NCBI RefSeq assembly: GCF_014898055.3
Contig: NW_026555331.1
Span: forward strand, 95,936,684 to 96,000,683
Reading direction: 5' to 3'
DNA length: 64,000 nucleotides
From: Talpa occidentalis
Lineage: Eukaryota > Chordata > Mammalia > Eulipotyphla > Talpidae
Part shown: positions 34,001-46,056 of the stretch, piece after piece
How positions within the stretch are numbered: the first letter of the stretch is position 1
Layout of the letters: the number at the start of each line of letters is the position of its first letter
Program-made: the position numbers and the translations under genes
Notes under the pieces: model-generated
Told to the model about the DNA's origin: nothing
The model's input: only the letters and a program-made list of their open reading frames with translations
Databases searched by the model: none

Positions 34001-34492
34001 TGTCCTTTCACTCATCAGTCTGCCCACCTCTACCCTTCTACCTTTACTCCCTCCCCCACACTAAGTTCTCTTAGCAGTGACCATCCTTGTACTCATCCTC
34101 CCTTTGCTTTGGATGGTCACCTCTAATTTTCGTAATTATCCTCCAGATGACTCTTCGCTCAATTGGCTCCACTGCTATCATTCCTGCTCATGTATCATCT
34201 GAATTCCTCTGTGCCAGGTGAACTTGTCCCTACTGGTAATCTCTTTCCATAATGTGCTTGGAAGCTCCCTGCAGTGCAGTAAGTGCTTCCCTTTGTTCCT
34301 CCAAACTACCATGTCATGGAACCATGGCTTTCAGGCAACTTTCATGAGAAAAAAATGCACAGAGCCACATTGTAGGCTTGATCCTTTCTGATATGAACCA
34401 GTGGTTAGTATCTCATGTAAGGTTCTTTTCAATTTTGACACCTCCAGGGTAGACTTCATTAAGCACCTGAAAGTTTTATGATCTGCTTTCAT
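31007..34492. other. Long (3.5 kb) stretch with no recognised gene or repeat
   Basis: AT-rich with some pyrimidine-rich segments. The plus-strand frame at 33460-33654 (64 codons) is unrecognised. No retroelement of recent age. Confidence 0.4.
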
Positions 34493-34503
34493 GGAAACCA
34501 GAT

Positions 34504-34760
34504 TTTTTTTTAAGATATATTTATTTATTTATACAAGCACTGGGTACAGTCAGAAGTGTGGGAGGGTGAGAGAATTCACCAGAGCTAGAGCGGGGAGAAG
34601 AATAGGCAGACTGACGAAGTACACTGCTGAGGGGAGCAGCGGGTGGCAGGAGAGGTCTGCGTGCCATGTGGGACCCTCGCTGGTGGCCGGGGATCAAACT
34701 GGCACTACAGAGGCGCAGCCTCACAGCCCAGTGTTCAACCACGGCGCCACCAGGGAGGCC
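34504..34760 (-). mobile_element. tRNA-derived SINE
   Basis: Minus-strand copy with an 11-bp TSD GGAAACCAGAT at 34493-34503 and 34761-34771. The head reads GGCCTCCCTGGTGGCGCCGT. Confidence 0.92.
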
Positions 34761-34771
34761 GGAAACCAGAT

Positions 34772-35400
34772 GTTTTATCAACTAACACCCAAATTACAAT
34801 CAATATTTTAAAAAAGTAAAGAATCAGGTATACCAGAATCTCAGTGTTGGGAGGAACCAAAGGTAATTTATTCCTTCTACTTACAGATGTTCTCTCCTCA
34901 AACATCTCTGAAAGAAACTCACTACATCCCAATGCAGTCAAGTTGCATTTTGACAGACCTGACAGAAATTTTTTTTTCCTATTCAACTAACATTTGCCTT
35001 ACCAGAATTTCCATTGTTTGGTTTGGTTCTGCTTCTGAGGTCACCAATCCAAATCTCCCCTTCTGTATATCTGTACAGGTCTGTTGTCTATTCCTCAGTT
35101 TTCTTTCTTTTAGGGTTTAGCCTTCCCATTTTTTTTCAACTATTTCTCTTTTGATATAACCTTAAGGTTTCTTAATTCCTGACATTAGTTCTATTTTTGA
35201 TCTGGTCTAAAATGTGTTGTCAAACAAAAATATGAGGTATTAGCACCTCCCTCTTTCTGTTTTGATATTGTGACCTAAAAATTAATTCACTTTTCAATGC
35301 ATGTGAACATATCATACTATTAGTTCATACTGAAATAGTGACATAAAATTCAAATTTGTAAATAAACACTGCTAAGCTGTGTTAAGCCCTATTTCATATA
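34772..35400. other. Unassigned sequence between SINEs
   Basis: No gene or repeat recognised. Confidence 0.4.
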
Positions 35401-35665
35401 TTTTTTAAAGATTTATTTATTTATTTATACAAGCACTGGGTACAGTCAGAAGCACCGGAGGGTGAGAGAATTCACCAGAACCAGAGCGGGGAACAGAACA
35501 GGCAGACTGACCAAATATACCGCTGAGGGGAGCAGCGGGTGCGGCAGGAGAGGTCTGTGTGACATGTGGGACCCTTGCTGGCGGCCGGGAATGGAACCGG
35601 CGCTGCAGAGGCTGCAGGCATCTTCCCAGTGCTGCGCTCAACTGCCTGCTCCACCAGGGGAGGCC
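35401..35665 (-). mobile_element. tRNA-derived SINE directly joined to an L1 fragment
   Basis: Full SINE on the minus strand, tail at 35401-35430 and head at about 35665. Its 5' end abuts the G-rich tract of the L1 3' UTR fragment 35669-36371 in the same orientation, with no spacer. No TSD is evident for the SINE alone. Confidence 0.9.
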
Positions 35666-35668
35666 CCC

Positions 35669-36371
35669 CCTTGTTTTGATCCTACTCCCTCCTCCCCCAC
35701 ATAGTGTATCTCTGGTTTATAGTTGCTTGTTGATTTTGATTTTTACTTTATTATAATTAGTCTTTTTCCTGGTCCCTTATTTAGGTTTTCTAAATTCCTG
35801 CTATGAGTGAGACCATCTGGTAGTTTTCTTTTTCTTTCTGGCTTATTTCACTGTGTATGATCCCTTTCAGCTCCATCCATGTTGCTGCAATTTGCATATG
35901 TTTATCTTTTTTGATTGCTGAGTAATATTCCATCATGTATATGAACCACATCTTCTTGATCTAGTCATCTGTTTTTGGGCATTTGGGTTGTTTCCATAGC
36001 TTAGCTATTGTAAATAGTGCTGCTCTAAACATAGGGGTGCAGGTGCCCTTTTGAATTAATGTTTCTTTGTCCTTTGGGTAAATACCTAGGAGTGGAATTG
36101 CTGGATCATATGGAAGCTCTATTTTTAGTAGGCTGAGGAATCTCCACACAGCTTTCCATAGTGGTTGGACCATTTTGCACTCCCACCAGTAGTGCAGGAG
36201 AGTTCCTTTTTCTCCACATCCTCGCCAACCTTTGTTGTTGCTAGTTTTCTTTAAATATGTGCCGTTCTCACTGGTGTAAGATGGTATCTCATTGTAGTTT
36301 TGATTTGCATTTCCCTGATTACAAGTGATGTTGCACATTTTTTTCATATGCCTGTTGGCCATTTGCATTTC
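35669..36371 (-). mobile_element. Older L1 3' fragment lacking its poly(A) end
   Basis: Minus-strand L1 more diverged than L1-A to L1-D. It has the ORF2 C-terminus and part of the 3' UTR but stops at the G-rich tract, where the SINE begins. The frame 35961-36368 encodes a degraded ORF2 end with cysteine-motif traces ([18 protein letters not shown]) and stops early. The 5' break at 36371 is where L1-C's TSD begins. Confidence 0.88.
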
Positions 36372-36386
36372 TTAAGGAACATTTTA
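36372..36386. repeat. Target-site duplication of L1-C, left copy
   Basis: TTAAGGAACATTTTA, identical over 15 bp to 43020-43034. Confidence 0.93.
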
Positions 36387-36584
36387 TTTTATTTTTTTAT
36401 TTTTTTAATTTAACTTTTATTTTTATATTCCCCATACAATTACATCCCCTTTATTTTGACCCCAAGCCCTCCTTTCCCCGCCCCCCCACACCCCCATAGA
36501 GAGTCTCTTGTTCATAGTTATTTGTTGATTTTGATATTTTCTTTCTTATGGTTATTCTTTTTCCTGGTCTCTTATTTAAGTTTT

Positions 36585-39500
36585 CTAGATTCCTTCTATG
36601 AGTGAGACCATCCAGTATTTTTCTTTTTCTTTCTGGCTTATTTCGCTGAGCATGATCCCTTCCAGCGCCATCCATGTTGCTGCAATTTGCATATGTTTAT
36701 CTTTTTTGAATGCTGAGTAATATTCCATGGTGTATATGTACCACATCTTCTTGATCCAGTCATCTATTTTTGGGCATTTGGGTGGTTTCCAAAGCTTAGC
36801 TATTGTAAATGGTGCTGCTAAAAACATAGGGGTGCAGGTGCTCTTTGGAATTGATGTTTTTGTGTCCTCTGGGTAAATACCTAGGAGTGGAATTGCTGGA
36901 TCATATAGAAGCTCTATGTTTAGTAGGTCCACAAATCTCCACACAGCTCTCCATAATGGTTGGACCAGTTTGCACTCCCACCAACAGTGCAGGAGAGTTC
37001 CTTTTTCTCCACAACCTTGCCAACATTTGTTGTTGCTAATTTTTTTAATATGTGCCATTCTCACTGGTGTAAGGTGGTATCTCATGGTAGTTTCGATTTG
37101 CATTTCCCTGATTACAAGTGATGTTGAACATTTTTTCATATGCCTGTTGGCCATTTGCATTTCCTCTTCAGAGAAATTTCTGTTTACCTCTTCTGCCCAT
37201 TTTTTGACTGGATTATTTTCTTTGTTTTTGTTGAGTCTCATCAGCTCTTTGTAGATTTTTGTGATCAGTCCTTTATCATTAGTGTTGTGTGCAAAAATTT
37301 TCTCCCAGTCGGTGGGGTTTCTCTTTGTTTTTGTTATTGTCTCTTTTGCTGTGCAGAAGCTCTTTAATTTGATGAAGTCCCAGCTGCTGATCTTTGCCTT
37401 CACTATCACTGCTTTGGGTGATGTGTCTGTAAAGATGTCTTTGATGTGCATATCATGGAGTGTTTTACCTATATTTCCTTCTATGTATTTTATGGTTTCA
37501 GGTCTTATGTCTAGTTCTTTAATCCATTTTGAGTTGGCTTTTGTGCATGGTGTTAGGTAGTAGTCAAGCTTCATTCTTTTGCATGTAGTGACCCAGTTTT
37601 TCCAGCACCATTTATTGAACAAACTTTCTTTGCTCCAGTGCATATTCTTTGCTCCTTTGTCAAAGATTAGTTGACCATAAATCTGTGGTTTTATTTCTGG
37701 ATTTTCTATTCGATTCCATTGGTCTGTGTGACTGTTCTTGTTTCAGTACCATGCAGTTTTGATGATTATGGCTTTGTAGGAAAGTTTGAAGTCTGGGAGT
37801 GTGATGCCTCCATTTCCTTCTTTTTTTTTCAGGAGAGCTTTGGATTTTCAGGGTTTTTTGTGGTTCCATATGAATTTCATCAATAATTGTTCTATTTCTT
37901 TGAAGAATGACATTGAAATTTTTATTGGAATAGCATTGAATCTGTATATTGCTTTTGGTAGGATGGCCATTTTAATAATGTTTATTCTTCCAATCCATGA
38001 GCAGGGAATGTCTTTCCATTTCTTTGTGTCTTCTTCTATTTCTTTTAACAGTGTTTTATGATTTTCTTTGTATAGGTACTTTACCTCTTTTGTTAGATTT
38101 ATTCCCAAGTATTTGATTTTTTTTTTGTTTTGATAGTAAAAGGGATTTTTTTTATTTCTTCTTCTTCAGATTTATTGTTTGTGTGTAGGAAGGCTACTGA
38201 CTTTTGCGTGTTGATTTTGTATCCTGCCACTTTACTGAACTGATTGATGAGTTGAATTAGTTTTTCTGTGGAGTTTTTGGGGTTCTCTATGTATATTATC
38301 ATATCATCTTTTCCTATTTGGTTTCCTTGTATGTCTTTCTCTTGTCTTATTGCTCTGGCTAGGACTTCCACTATTTTATTGAAAAGCAGTGGTGAGAGTG
38401 GACATCCTTGTCTTGTCCCAGATCTTAATGGGAATGCTTTCAGCTTTTCACCATTGAGAAAGATACTGGCTGTTGGCTTGTCATATATGGCCTTTATGCT
38501 GTTAAGGTATGTTCCTTGTATCCCAAGAATTTCAAGGGCTTTTATCATGAATGGGTGTTGCACTTTGTCAAAAGCTTTCTTGGCATCTATTGATATTATC
38601 ATATGGTTTTTATATTTTTGTTGATGTGTTGGATAACACTGATTGATTTTTGGATGTTGAACCATCCTTGTGTCCCTGGAATGAATCCTACTTGGTCGTG
38701 GTGAATTATCTTATGGATACATTGTTGGATTCTGATAGCTAAAATTTTATTGAGGATTTTTGCATCAGTGTTCATTAGGGAGATTGGCCTGTAGTTTTCT
38801 TTTTTTGTGTTGTCCTTGTTCGGTTTTGGTATAAGTGTAATGTTGGCTTCATAGAATGAACGTGTTTGGTATTATCCCTTCCTTCTCAATTTTTTGGAAG
38901 AGTTTGTGAAGGATAGGCACTAATTCATTTCTGAACGTTTGGTAGAATTCATTTGTAAATCCATCAGGTCCTGGGCTTTTGTTTTTGGGGAGGTTTTTGA
39001 TTACCATTTCAATTTTGCTGCTTGTAATTGGTCTGTTTAGGTGTTCTATTTCTTCTTTATCTAGATTTGGGTGATTGTAGAGTTGTAGGAATTTGTCCAT
39101 CTCCTCTAGATTGTTGAACTTGTTTCCATATAACTGTTCATAGTAGTTTCTGATTATTCTTTTGATTTCTGCTGTGTCCGTTGTGATTTCTCCTCTTTCA
39201 TTTATGATCCTATTTATTTGTGCTTTCTCCCTTTTTTCTTTGTGAGGCTGGCTAGGGGTTTGTCTATTTTATTGATTTTTTCGAAGAAACAGCTCTTGGT
39301 TTCATTGATCTTTTGGATTGTTTTTTTAGTTTCAATTTCATTTATTTCTGCTTTGGTTTTTATTATTTCTTTTCTTCTACTGGTTTTGGAGTTTTTTGTT
39401 GTTCTTTTTCTAGATCTTTGAGCTTCGAGATTAGGTTGTTTCTTTGAGTTCTTTCTTGTTTCTTGATGTGAGCCTCTATTGATATATATTTTCCTCTTAT

Positions 39501-40379
39501 TACTGCTTTTGCTGCATCCCATACATTTAGTAAATTGGTGTCTTCCTTGTCATTCAATTCAAAGAATTTTTAAATTTCTTCTTTGATCTCCTCATTAGTC
39601 CAGTGGTCTTCTAGTAGTGTGGTTTTCAATCTCCATGAGGTAGGAGAGTTCCTTGCCTTCTTTTTATGGTTTATTTCTAGTTTGATGCCTTCATGGTCAG
39701 AAAAGATGGTTGATATGATTTCAATCTTGGTGAATCTGTTGATGTTTGTCTTGGGCCCCAGTATGTGATCGAACCTGGAGAATGATCCGTGTGCGCTTGA
39801 GAAAAATGTACTCAGATTTTTTGGGGTTTAGTGTTCTATAGATGTCTGTTAAGCCCAAGCTCTCTAGATCCTTATTTAGAGTTTTAGTGTCTTTACTTAT
39901 TTTTTGTCTCATTGATCTATCCATTGTTGATAGTGGTGTGTTGAAGTCTCCCAATACGTATGTGTTTTCTCTGATGTCTGTTTTCAAAGATGATAATAGT
40001 TGTCTGATATATTTTGGTGCTCCTTTGTTAAGGAATATATGTTAAAGAGTGTTATTTCTTCTTGAAGTATTGTCCCCTTGATCATAATGTAGTGACCATT
40101 GGGGTCTCTTTTTACCTTTTTGAGTTTGAAATCTGTTTTGTCTGATATAAGTATAGCTGTTCCTGCTTTCTTTTTTGGTCTATTTGCTTGTAGGATTGTT
40201 TACCATCCTTTAACTTTGAGTCTATTTTTATCTTTTGTAGCTAAATGTGTTTCTTGGAGACAGCAAAAGGTTGGGTTTTGTTTCTTGATCCAACCTGCAA
40301 CTCTGTGTCTTTTTATTGAAGAGTTTAGTCCATTTACATTTAGAGTTAATATTGATATATTAGCATCTGTATTTGCCAT
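36585..40379 (-). pseudogene. L1 ORF2, heavily mutated
   Basis: Full-span ORF2 (endonuclease, reverse transcriptase, cysteine motif) starting MANTDANISI at 40379, about 68 bp after ORF1. Lesions seen by comparison with the other copies: TAA at 40200-40202 (Lys after KVKGW), a 2-bp deletion near 39810, further frame changes near 39215-39520 and 38620, a 27-bp in-frame deletion near 38308, a frame shift near 38100-38150, TGA at 37848-37850 (Arg in the sister copy) and TGA at 37743-37745 (Trp in the sister copy). The 27-bp deletion removes nine residues including the first two of FADD in the polymerase active site. The last 352 codons (36585-37643) are open and keep the cysteine motif as [18 protein letters not shown]. 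Confidence 0.93.
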
Positions 40380-40447
40380 TGTGTTTGTCTTTCCTTTGAT
40401 TTTATTTATTCTTTTAATAACTTTTTTTTTTTGGCCTTCTTTCATTG

Positions 40448-41514
40448 TTATTCATCCCTCTGAGGTTCTGGCTTTAGGACTCCTTGTAGTATTTTTTGGA
40501 GTGGGGGTTTAGTCGTAATGAAATTCCAGAGTTTCTGTTTGTCTGGGAAGGTCTTTATTCTTTCTTCATAGAGGAAGGAGAGCTTTGCAGGATAGAGTAT
40601 TCTTGGTTGGCATCTGTTTTCTTGGAGTCTGTTGACGATGTCCCTCCACTCTCTCCTTGCCCGTAGTGTTTCTTTGGAGAAGTCTGATGTCAGTCTGATT
40701 GGTTTTCCTTTGAATGTTATTTGTTTCTTCCCTCTTGTCAGCTTCATTATTTTCTCCTTGTCTTGGATTCTTGGGAGCTTTACTATTATGTTTCTTGCTG
40801 TGTTTTTCCTTTCATCTTGGAAGTTTGGTGTTCTTCTTGCTTCTTGTATACCAATTTTCAGCTCCTTCTTCACGTTTGGGAAGTTCTCTTCAGTTATTTC
40901 CTTGAATATTTTCTCTGTTCCTACATCTCTCTCCTCTCCTTCTGGGATTCTTATAACTCTTATATTTCCTTTCCTCATTGAGTCAGATAGTTCCCAAAGT
41001 CTTTCTTCGGTCTTTTTCCTTCGTACTTCTCTTTCCTTTTCTGTGTTGGTTCTTTTTATTTGTGTGTCTTCAAGAGTACTTATTCGTTTCATCTTCCATT
41101 TCATCTATTCTGCTTTCATTGCTTTTCCCAGAGTTCTTTAGCACCTCCATTAATTCTTTGAGCTCCTGCATTTCTTTTACTTCCCTCTTTAGGGACTCAA
41201 TTTCATTTTTCTGAGCGTTGTTTTCCTTAATGACTTCTATCAGTTTTTCCATCACGGCAATTTTAAATTCTTTTTCTGGAAGGCTCAGAAGTTCTCCAAG
41301 TCACCATAGTTGCAAGCTGGTGGGTGTTTTTTTTTTTTTTTTGTGGTGTGTCTTTTTTCTGAGGTGTTGCTACTTTGCTTGTAGTTTTTCTTTTCCCTGC
41401 TGCCTGTCTTTGAATTGGCTTTATGCATTGGGACACTGTGACGCTGGTACTGGCTGGCATCTTTTTGGTGTGTTCTTTTGGGGGTTTCAGAAACTGGCAA
41501 TCCAAATGAGTCAA
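40448..41514 (-). pseudogene. L1 ORF1, frameshifted
   Basis: Homologous to the intact ORF1 of L1-B, but split into three frames. The N-terminal piece (41514 down to about 41290) contains MPASTSVTVSQCIKPIQ. The coiled-coil piece (41255-41070) includes QKNEIESLKREVKEMQEL. The RRM plus C-terminal piece is 41104-40448 (NIRVIRIPEGEERDVGTEKI, RARREWRDIVNRLQENRCQP). The frame is lost near 41295 (small deletion after GDLEN) and near 41090 (4-bp insertion by comparison with L1-B). The coiled coil is one heptad shorter than in L1-B. Confidence 0.92.
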
Positions 41515-41605
41515 AAACTGTTATGCTAGAAGTCTAGTGAGGCAGTGGTACTTTGAGTATGTTAATGGTCACTGTCACAGAATCTCTCCTCCTTCTGTGT
41601 TTATT

Positions 41606-42430
41606 TACAAATGTGCATCTTGAAGTCCCACAGACTTCCCTGCAGGTGGGGCAGCTGGATTGCACTCTGGGTTCCAAATCTCTGGTTCCTCCTCTGGGCT
41701 CCAACTTCCTGCCAGGTGGAACCAGGCTTGTGGGGGCCTTCAGCTCACCTCTGACCGTGCAGGGAACCTTCTCCCTCTGGCTCCACAGGGAGCCTTCTGT
41801 CAGATTCAAGCAGTCTTTATTGAAGAAAGGTCCCTGTTCTAAAATGGCACTTTGGAGACAGGCACACTCTTCCGCGTGCCCAGTCTGCCCTGGCTATGGG
41901 TGCCCGCTCCCCATCTGGGTTCGGACTGCTGGCCTGAAGGGGCCTGGCATGGGCAAACTTCTCAGCTCACCTCTGGCTCCTCCGGGAGGCTTCTGCCAGT
42001 TTCAAGCAGTCTTTATTGAAGAAATGTCCCTATTCTAAAATGGTGATTCAGAGACAGGCACACTCTCCTGCACGCTGGATCTGCCCTGGCTGTCAGTGCC
42101 CGCTCCCTCTCTGGGCTCGGACTCCTGGCCAGAAGGGGCCTGTTGTGGGCAAACTTCCCAGCTCACCTCCTGCTCCTCCAGGAGCCTTCTGTTGGTTTCA
42201 AGCAGTCTTTACTGAAGAAAGTTCCCTATTCTAAAATGGCGATTCGGAGACAGGCACACTCTTCTGTGTGCCTGGTTTGCCCTGGCCGTGGGTGCCTGCT
42301 CCCCCTCTGGGCTCAGACTGCTGGTCAGAAGGGGCCTGCCATGGGCAAACTTCCCAGCTCACCACTGGCTCCTCCAGGAACCTTCTGCTGGTTTCAAGTA
42401 GTCTTTACTGAAGAAAGGTACCTATTCTAT
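41606..42430 (-). repeat. Tandem 196-bp monomers in the L1-C 5' UTR
   Basis: The word TCAAGCAGTCTTTATTGAAG or a close variant begins at 41806, 42002, 42198 and 42394 on the plus strand, a spacing of exactly 196 bp each time. The units (41806-42001, 42002-42197, 42198-42393) share further blocks (GACAGGCACACTC, GGGCTC/TGGACT, GAAGGGGCCTG, CAAACTTC, CAGCTCACC). A more diverged unit may precede at about 41610-41805. L1-B has a single unit at the same place. Position: between the unique 5' leader and ORF1. Confidence 0.92.
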
Positions 42431-43019
42431 GGGGTGTTGGTGATTTTTTTTTTCTGGTCGCTAGGTGGTGCCAGAGATCTCTCCTAGTGTCCTTGGGGAG
42501 CTTTTTTTTTTACCCCATGGGACAGGGGAACAGAGTGGAAGTGGTGGGGAAAGCCTCAACGGCTTTGGGGTGCTGTGTCTGCCTTGTGCCCCACCATCGT
42601 GGGGAACCCACGCCCTGAATTTCTTGTCCCTGGTCTCAGTTCCAAAGCCGTCAGGTCCAGGACATGGGCTATAGCCCAGTTCAGTGTCCGCAGAAATGGC
42701 GCCTTTTGCACCCTGCTCCCATGTTCGGGTGCCTGGTTTTTGATTACTCAGGGAGGGACATTCACCTCAGTGAGGGCCCCTGCGCATCTCCCCGCAAGCC
42801 TAGGTCACAGGCGCGGGGACCTGGGCAGCCGCGATCCGCGTATCCTTTTCAAGCGCTCCGCTTTTCCGTACAAGCTTCCTGGCTGGCCTGGGGCTGTGTG
42901 TAGTTCTCCGGGAGTCTTTGTTTTTCTCTAATGGTGCCTGGAGCCGTTCGCTCACCTCCGCGGGGAATCCTGCAGGGTTCTCCACAGCTCCAGTTCACGG
43001 GGTGTGGTGGCTGAAATAG
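42431..43019 (-). promoter_or_regulatory. Distal 5' UTR leader of L1-C (truncated)
   Basis: Homologous to 20070-20684 of L1-B, GC-rich, without the terminal 310 bp that hold the YY1-type site. Promoter activity is doubtful. Confidence 0.75.
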
Positions 43020-43034
43020 TTAAGGAACATTTTA
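43020..43034. repeat. Target-site duplication of L1-C, right copy
   Basis: Identical 15-bp copy of 36372-36386. Confidence 0.93.
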
Positions 43035-45650
43035 ATAAAACCCTTACCATACATCTATGCACTGTATTATTTTATTGAAGGAAAAATAAAGGTGATTCTT
43101 TATTATTGTTTTTTTGCAAATCTACAGCGCATTTCAGTTATCGCTGCATCTTTGTCCATTGTTTAAACCTACTTTTTAAGTAATCTGTCTTGGAACCTTG
43201 CAATACAAAGGCTAACATTTCTAAATTATCTCTTTGGAAAAACTAGAATGAATTTCCCCACATCCAATTTTTTCTGCATCTTTCTATAGTTTGTGATTCT
43301 TACTAAATTATTATTACATCTCATTTCCAAACTCTCAGCTAGCCTGTGTTTTCTCTGCTGAGATATTTTATTAATTCAGAGTCATTAGGTGATTGTGTAA
43401 GTACCTCTAGGGTGGGGTTGTATCCCCCAAGTTCTTGCCAAGTCTTGCCACAAAGACTGTTTTACCATATTGCATAAATGAACTCTCTTTCTTTATCTTG
43501 ACTTTCCAAAGTTGGTTTAACATTTTGCAGTCAGAGATTGTTTCAGTTGTAAAATTAATTGTAAATAACAGGAAACACAAAGTCATAGTGTCTTTAACAA
43601 AATGGAGGTGGGAGCGGTCACAGGTGATCAGGATTCCAGTTCCTTTCTTTTCCTTCACACTATTTGGTTTTGAGCCTCAGGTCCAACATGCTGGTGAACT
43701 CCATTCATCTCCTCCATCTTCCAGGTAGCTGTAAGTGGAAGGAGCTATGCATCTGAGTCAGCATTCTCCAAACAGCCTGCTTATCCTTGTTTGTTCAATC
43801 TTTTTCAAAAGATCACACAGACTGTAAGAGAGGCAGAAAACACCACCTTTGATCAAGTGCATTGCAAGCCCACTGAAAGATTTTTACCACTGAGAAGATT
43901 AGAACAGTTTTGGGGCAACAACAAGCTATCTCTGCCAAAAATTAATGAGAAATCAGTCTACATCAGGGTTCAGTTCTTTATCTCCTCCAAGAACATTTGT
44001 CTTAAGAAGTCAGTCTAGATTTTTGACCATGTTTTTGGTTTAGACATCAGTAATAAGCCCATTTATTGACCACAAAAGTAGACAGACATTTTTCACTTTG
44101 AAGTGTACCTTTCTTAGCATGCTTTTCTGCTTGCCTTTGTTTCTGCCTGTGCAGCCCTTCTGCATTCTTCAGCTTCCTCCTATCTTTAGTCTTCTTTTGA
44201 GAATTACAATGACTCCATCAGAGCAGTATTTCTGCTGGCTTTCTAGCCATGTCAAGTCACATTTTCTTCCAGATGCTTAAGTTAGGGACTTGTGAGTCTT
44301 TTTTTCCTTTTTATTTTTGAAAAACCATCTTCTGCAAGTTTTTAAGAGGTGTTCTAACTAGTAAGCATTTGTTTTTCTTGCCAGATTCTTGTCCTGTGAT
44401 TTGGCTGGAACTTCCACTCCCTTCTACAAGAGCCAGGCATGTGCTTGTATGTTCTCTCTTCCTGTTTGTAGCAATTACTTCAGGGATGGGCAAGGGACCA
44501 GCTGATGTCCTTTACTGAAGCCATTGCCAGGCACTCTGCCTCTCCTTTTGAGCATGCCAGGGGCCATCTCTAGCACCACATGGAAAGAAGGCCTATCTGA
44601 GAGTGAAGCCAGCACAGAGGAAAACTAAGAAAATAGAGGAAGCAAGGCAGTTTTCTGAGAATATTTTTGGAGAATCTAATCTGTCAAATTCTAGTGTTAT
44701 TCCTGGACTTTTGTGTTACATAAGCTAGTAAAGATCCTCTCACCTTTTTAGTCAGTTTCATTAAATTTATGTAACATGTACCTAAAAGAGTCCGTATCAA
44801 CCCCACTTTGTTATTTCTTTCAGATTCTTGTTCATTCTACTAGCCAACTGCATTTTTCTTATGTATTGAAATATACCAACTGACCTACCTGTGTGAGTTG
44901 AGCTACATAAAGTAGCTCTCAGATAATTATTTAGTGGACCCTCTAATCTGCGAGTGTTTGCTTAATGGTGCTACTGAGAAATCATTAGGTGTTGTGTATA
45001 AAGGACATGAGGGATCAGTTTCAACTTAGACTGAATTTCAACAGTTTCTCAGCTGGTGTTCTTATCTCAGCATGTAAAGAACAAAGAGGTGTCTGACCAG
45101 AAACATGGCTTCATACCACACTGGGAAAGGCAGAAAGAGACCTAAGTACGTGTGCATCAGGGAATAGGGAACAAGCATCATTCAAAAGCTTTGAAGGAAA
45201 TGAAAACTTCTTTGGAAATCAGCTAATGATGTCTTTGTTTTATAGAACTTGAACTTTGAGCAATGATAGAAGGCAATCCGGAAAACACCAAGATGAATAA
45301 GGGTTCTGATGAAATTAAGCAGTTTTTTCAATCTAAAATGACAAAGGACACAGGAAAACGGAAGTAAAACTAACATTTGTTGAGGTTCAGTTAGGTGGAA
45401 AGCGTGGTTCAGGCGTTTTTCATATAGAACCTGAGACTTAACAAGGCAGATGCATTTTGTCCAAGCCATGACAGTCTAAGGAAATGGGAATATAGTGCTT
45501 AATACATAGGAAATATTCAATGAATTAGAGCAAAGATAGTGGTGGTGATGATGATGATACACAAATACAGAGGTAGAGGGGAACCATAATACTGAGGTTA
45601 CAGTTTTGGTACCCTGAATGAGAGACCAGGTCCATGGTGGTCTGTATGTA
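43035..45650. other. Long (2.6 kb) stretch with no recognised gene or repeat
   Basis: Short open frames (43407-43658, 43435-43728, 43791-44018, 45182-45469) show no known domain. A purine/pyrimidine-mixed AT-rich composition continues throughout. Confidence 0.4.
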
Positions 45651-45936
45651 TTTTTTAAGATTTATTTTATGTATGCATACAAGTGCTGGGTTGTAGGCCA
45701 GAGGTGCGAAGGGGTGAGAGCATTCACCAGAGACAGAGTGGGGAGCAGAACAGGTGGATTGACTGAAATACACTACTGAGGGGAGCAGCAGGTGAGTCAG
45801 GAGATGTCTGGTGAGTCAGGAGATGTCTGCTGTGCCATGTGGTTTAGCTCCCTGGCTGGGGTTCGAACTCAGGCCGCTGTGGCTGCTGGTAGCTTCATAG
45901 GGCTGAAATTTAACCCCTTGCACCACCAGGGAGGCC
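45651..45936 (-). mobile_element. tRNA-derived SINE, second subfamily, with internal duplication
   Basis: Minus-strand copy. A perfect 19-bp tandem duplication GGTGAGTCAGGAGATGTCT occupies 45791-45809 and 45810-45828. Flanks CCATGGTGGTCTGTA and CCATGGCCTGTA suggest a decayed TSD. Confidence 0.88.
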
Positions 45937-46056
45937 CCATGGCCTGTAAGTTTCTAATTGAGTAAAATAAACTACTTTTTCATTGCCCTCTAGGTGTAAT
46001 ATTAGAATGCAATTCCTTAATTCTTAGCACTGCTGTAGAGGCAGGACAGGACACAG

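Larger units (their letters stand above)
36387..43019 (-). mobile_element. Near-full-length LINE-1 (L1-C)
   Basis: A 6.6-kb minus-strand L1 with a 15-bp TSD. It has 3' UTR (36387-36584), ORF2 (36585-40379), ORF1 (40448-41514) and a 5' UTR with tandem 196-bp monomers. By comparison with L1-B it is truncated inside the 5' UTR: its first base corresponds to about 20684 of L1-B, so about 310 bp including the YY1-type site are missing. Numerous stops and frameshifts show it is older than L1-B. Confidence 0.95.
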
